Part shown: in pieces, positions 61,078 through 64,000 of the stretch
How positions within the stretch are numbered: the stretch's first letter is position 1
Layout: the number at the start of each line of letters is the position of its first letter
DNA from: Frigoribacterium sp. PhB24
Lineage (GTDB): Bacteria > Actinomycetota > Actinomycetes > Actinomycetales > Microbacteriaceae
Reading direction: 5' to 3'
Assembly (NCBI RefSeq): GCF_003755185.1
Contig: NZ_RKIC01000009.1
Location: forward strand, 434,001 to 498,000
Length of the DNA stretch: 64,000 nt
The notes under the pieces: generated by a model
The model's database searches: none
Told to the model about the DNA's origin: nothing
What the model saw: the letters and a program-made list of their open reading frames with translations, nothing else
Made by a program: the position numbers and the translations under genes

Positions 61078-62111
61078 TGAGCGACGCCGGCTTGGACCTC
61101 CGTCACTTGGAAGAACGCTACCGGCGCGTCCTCCGGTGGTACCCGGGACGCTGGCGACGATCGAACGAGGAGGCCATCGTGGGGACTTTGCTCGACGTGG
61201 CCGAAGCGGAGGGGCGAGAGCGCCCTCGCCGGGCAGAGATGCTCGACCTCGCCGCGAACGGGCTCGCCGCCCGCGTCACCGCCGTCTTCCCGGCCGAGGC
61301 ACGAGAGCAGGCCGCGAGCTTCGCCCTGGCCACCGGCGTCGCGTGGTCGCTGGTCTACTTCATCGTGCAGGACTGGATGCCATGGAACCCGCGGGCACAG
61401 GCCTCCTCGCTCGACCCCTTCGGCCCCTTCGCCAGCGCCGGCGTCCTCGTGACAGCACTCTGGGTCTCGTCGGCCGTCCTCGTCCTGATGAACCGGAGCA
61501 CGGCCGCCCGCGTCAGCACGCTGGGAGCGTCGCTCCTCGCCGTCGTGCTGATTGCGTCGCAGACGGGCAGCTCGCCCGACTACGTCGTGGTCCACCCGAG
61601 TCCCGATCGCGTCACGTTCGTTCTCCTCGCCGGTCTCGGCATCATCGCCGCCGCAGGGACGCAGCGCCGGAACAGAACGACCGCCGCCGCCTCGGCGGCC
61701 TGGTTCGTCACCCTCGCGGGGGCGCTGCTGGTCATGCACCGGGTGGACCGGGTGTCGGTGCCGTCGGCCGAGGGACTCCCGAGCTGGTACGACTTCTTCA
61801 ACCGGTATCTGTGGGCCGGTGGACTGCTCTCTCCGGGCGTGACCGGCATCCTGATCGTCATCGCACTCTCCGCTGCCGTCGGTGCTCGACTGGCAGGCCA
61901 CCGCCTCGGGGGAACGATCGTCCTGTCGGTCGCTCCCTGGATGGCGAGCGTCCTGACGAACTGGGCGGTCTCCCTCGGTGGAGACCCGTCGACCCTCGGC
62001 ATGGCGACGTTCTCGGTCGTCGTCTGGGTCGCCTTGTCGATCGCGGCACTCGCGTCGCCCCGTCGCACCACGCCGGAAGAGCGAGCTCATGGCGCGCCGG
62101 GTACGGCCTGA
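61077..62111 (+). CDS. Membrane protein cotranscribed with PadR regulator
   Basis: A 344-residue membrane protein with about eight hydrophobic helices. Its N-terminus (LRHLEERYRRVLRWYPGRWR, then EEAIVGTLLDVAEAEGRERP) resembles the HAAS-type signalling domain found beside PadR regulators. ATG at 61077 overlaps the padR stop by one base. No transporter motif recognised. Role likely membrane sensing or an effector controlled by PadR. Confidence 0.82.
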   Translation: MSDAGLDLRHLEERYRRVLRWYPGRWRRSNEEAIVGTLLDVAEAEGRERPRRAEMLDLAANGLAARVTAVFPAEAREQAASFALATGVAWSLVYFIVQDWMPWNPRAQASSLDPFGPFASAGVLVTALWVSSAVLVLMNRSTAARVSTLGASLLAVVLIASQTGSSPDYVVVHPSPDRVTFVLLAGLGIIAAAGTQRRNRTTAAASAAWFVTLAGALLVMHRVDRVSVPSAEGLPSWYDFFNRYLWAGGLLSPGVTGILIVIALSAAVGARLAGHRLGGTIVLSVAPWMASVLTNWAVSLGGDPSTLGMATFSVVVWVALSIAALASPRRTTPEERAHGAPGTA

Positions 62112-62291
62112 CGACGTCGACCTGCCGCCCAGCAGATCCGTCGACGACGACCCGTGGTCCGAGACGCGGAGGCGACAGACCGCCGAGTCTCGAGGACAAG
62201 GGGCTCCAGGCCTACAGGCGCCCCGTCCTTCCACTCCGACTCGGCCTGGTCGACAACCCGCTGCCCACTGAGGGGCGCTTCGACCGTGTGG

Positions 62292-64000
62292 TCATGCTTC
62301 TCCCCGCTCGACCACCGAGGTGGTCGTCGATGCGAGCCGACGTCGTCGTGCGGCTCGGAGTGCGACGGCACCGGCGAGAACCGATGCCAGGGCGGCCAGG
62401 GCGAGCGCCGTGGTCGAGGCCGAGCCGGTGAAGGCGAGACCCGTGGAGGCGGTGGTGGCAGAGGCCGGGACGGTGCCGGTCCCGCTGACGGGCACCGCGC
62501 CTCCTGCACCGGACCCCGGACCTGCGGCCGGTCCGTCACCGCCGCCGGGCGTTCCGGGCGCGCCCGGATCGACAGGCAGGACCGCGGCAGGGTCGACCGT
62601 CGTGACGACGTCGTCCACGAGCAGCTCGCCTGCGCCGTCGCCGCCGAGGTAGAAGGCGAGCTGCGTCACGCTCGACGGGTCGAGGGCGGCGTCGCCCGCC
62701 CAGGCGGGCGGCGCGAACGCGCTGAAGGGCACGTCGATCTGCTGCCAGCCCTCCCCCTCGACCGCGAGGGTGGTCTCGAAGTACGACCCTCCGGCCACGA
62801 TCTGCACGGTGACGTCGACTCCGGCCGGGGCACGCAGCGAGAGCGAGAGGCCGGTGTAGCCCCACCAGTCCTGCGCCTCGGCGAGGGTGCGGACGACGCC
62901 CGCGTAGCCGGGGCCGGCGAGGTCGTAGGCGAACTGCCCCGCCTGCGAGCCCGTGGACGGGTTCTCGCCGAGGGTCGGCGTGACGGCTCCCCCACCCGTG
63001 TTGCGCACGTAGGTGCTGGCGACGGCGGCGTCGTCGGCGTACTCCTCGAAGTCCTCCACCACGAGCGCCTCCGTCGGGAGCGGCCGCGTGGCGAAGGACG
63101 CCGTCGTGGGCACCGACGTCGTGGTGCCGACACCGTTCACGGCCTCGACCGACCACCGGTAGGTCGTGCCGGGCACGAGCGTGACGTCGGGCCGGTACGA
63201 CGTGCCGGTCAGACCGTCGGCCGAGGCCGCGACCGTGCCCTCGGGGTCCGTGAGCGCGAAGCGGTAGTAAGCGGCGTCCGCCGCGGCCGTCCACGCGAAG
63301 TCCGGTGTCGAGGTGGTGCCCGTCGTCTGGTCGAGGGGCGCCTGGAGCGAGAACGCCCCGGGCGCCGTGGTGGGGTCGACGGCCGCGGACCGCAGGGTGG
63401 CCCGCGTGAGGTGCGCGTCCCCGCTCAGCACGATGCGGACGTGGTCGCCGACGAGGCCGTCGGCCACGGCCGATCCATCGTCGGTGACGACCGTGGCGGC
63501 GGGCACCCAGCTACTGCCGTCCACGCTGGTCTCGACGCGGGCGGCGGCCGGCTCGTCGACCTGGAACTCGGCACGGGTGAGCCCGGCACGTTGCCAGGCC
63601 ACCGTGCCGGATGCACCGTCCGTCGCGATCACGGAGCCTCCGTCGGGGTCGGCCGCGACCGTCACGCCGTCGTGTGCGGACGAGAGGCGCCAGTCCTGCA
63701 CGGGGTCCACGAGCACGTCGCCACCGTCCGGGTGGACGACGTCGGACGCGGGTCCGGTCGTCCCCGTGCCGTCGAGCGCCCGCACCCGGTAGGAGGCGCC
63801 GGCCGGGGACTCGATGTCGGTGACGGTCCCGGCCGACGCGCCCAGCGCCTCCTCGGTGACGGTCGTCCACGGCTGGTCGGCGACCTGTCGCTCGACGACG
63901 TAGCCGGTGGCGCCTGCCGTCCCGCGCCAGGTGATGGTCGAGATGCCCTGGGCTCGCTGCACGCTCGTCACGAGCGGAGCCTCGAGAGGCAGTGCGGGCA
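62292..64000 (-). CDS. C-terminal part of a sortase-anchored, carbohydrate-binding cell-surface protein (runs off the right edge)
   Basis: At least 569 residues are in the window; the N-terminus lies beyond base 64000 and no start is claimed. Order seen: fibronectin-III-like modules (ITWRGTAGATGYVVERQV; YYRFALTDPEG and GTTYRWSVEAVNGVG), a galactose-binding-like segment (VETSVDGSSWVPA), a CBM11-like jelly-roll domain (VVEDFEEYADD to FYLGGDGAGELLVDDVV), a Gly/Pro-rich wall spacer, LAFTG (codons 62424-62438), a hydrophobic helix and a basic tail RAARRRR. LAxTG with these features is the sorting signal used by class E sortases. It is probably the C-terminus of a glycoside hydrolase or adhesin. 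Confidence 0.82.
   Translation of the reverse strand, partial: PALPLEAPLVTSVQRAQGISTITWRGTAGATGYVVERQVADQPWTTVTEEALGASAGTVTDIESPAGASYRVRALDGTGTTGPASDVVHPDGGDVLVDPVQDWRLSSAHDGVTVAADPDGGSVIATDGASGTVAWQRAGLTRAEFQVDEPAAARVETSVDGSSWVPAATVVTDDGSAVADGLVGDHVRIVLSGDAHLTRATLRSAAVDPTTAPGAFSLQAPLDQTTGTTSTPDFAWTAAADAAYYRFALTDPEGTVAASADGLTGTSYRPDVTLVPGTTYRWSVEAVNGVGTTTSVPTTASFATRPLPTEALVVEDFEEYADDAAVASTYVRNTGGGAVTPTLGENPSTGSQAGQFAYDLAGPGYAGVVRTLAEAQDWWGYTGLSLSLRAPAGVDVTVQIVAGGSYFETTLAVEGEGWQQIDVPFSAFAPPAWAGDAALDPSSVTQLAFYLGGDGAGELLVDDVVTTVDPAAVLPVDPGAPGTPGGGDGPAAGPGSGAGGAVPVSGTGTVPASATTASTGLAFTGSASTTALALAALASVLAGAVALRAARRRRLASTTTSVVERGEA

Overview
The window is a high-GC actinobacterial chromosome segment, most likely from the family Microbacteriaceae (a Curtobacterium/Frigoribacterium/Clavibacter-type organism; the genus cannot be fixed from sequence alone). 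Support comes from the set of actinobacterial single-copy genes (sepH, rpoD/sigA, DUF3093, DUF3159, DUF3710, DUF4191, DUF4193, DUF7455, glnE, the histidine phosphatase/DUF3090/SCO1664 trio), a DUF7882-type protein, and probable leaderless starts. I see no insertion sequences, prophage, CRISPR or tRNA genes. It reads as core chromosome with a small exopolysaccharide locus and a more variable right end.

Layout. 1-11.4 kb: 5' part of aconitase, DUF3159/DUF3710/dut, sepH, a phosphodiesterase, and convergent topoisomerase IV genes parC and parE. 11.6-19.4 kb: a small zinc protein, then rpoD-murT-gatD on the minus strand, an MFS transporter, a PAC2 protein and leucyl aminopeptidase. 19.6-22.6 kb: lpdA and sucB (E3 and E2 of 2-oxoacid dehydrogenases). 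25-38 kb: nitrogen metabolism, with a GlnR-box-controlled glnA1, and glnA2-glnE divergent from glutamine-dependent NAD synthetase. Between them at 27.1-31.8 kb lies a three-gene exopolysaccharide operon (family 2 synthase, membrane-anchored GH26 hydrolase, nucleotide-sugar dehydrogenase) with a 496-base upstream region rich in a short repeated motif. 38.4-47.3 kb: SPOR-like small protein, secreted M23 peptidase with FG-GAP repeats, map, ppgK, the RNase P RNA gene, an eroded zinc-ribbon protein, Nif3, an unknown membrane protein, a decayed hydrolase and a sarcosine-oxidase-like flavoprotein. 47.4-64 kb: cardiolipin synthase, an Nramp-like carrier, a MoxR/VWA pair, the conserved phosphatase trio, several accessory genes, a PadR-controlled membrane protein and the C-terminus of a sortase-anchored carbohydrate-binding protein.

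The most interesting point is the murT-gatD pair. GatD lacks both residues needed for glutamine hydrolysis (Cys to Gly at 95, His to Lys at 193) and MurT lacks the usual four-cysteine ribbon, yet both reading frames, the MurT P-loop and the 4-base overlap between them are intact. Microbacteriaceae have group B peptidoglycan, in which the alpha-carboxyl of D-Glu (the group MurT/GatD normally amidates) is the cross-bridge attachment point. I infer that this pair may have been repurposed, possibly to attach the bridge amino acid. A second genome-scale signal is a 10-base word, AGGAGGCGCG, present 17 times on both strands, sometimes as inverted pairs in terminators or intergenic gaps.
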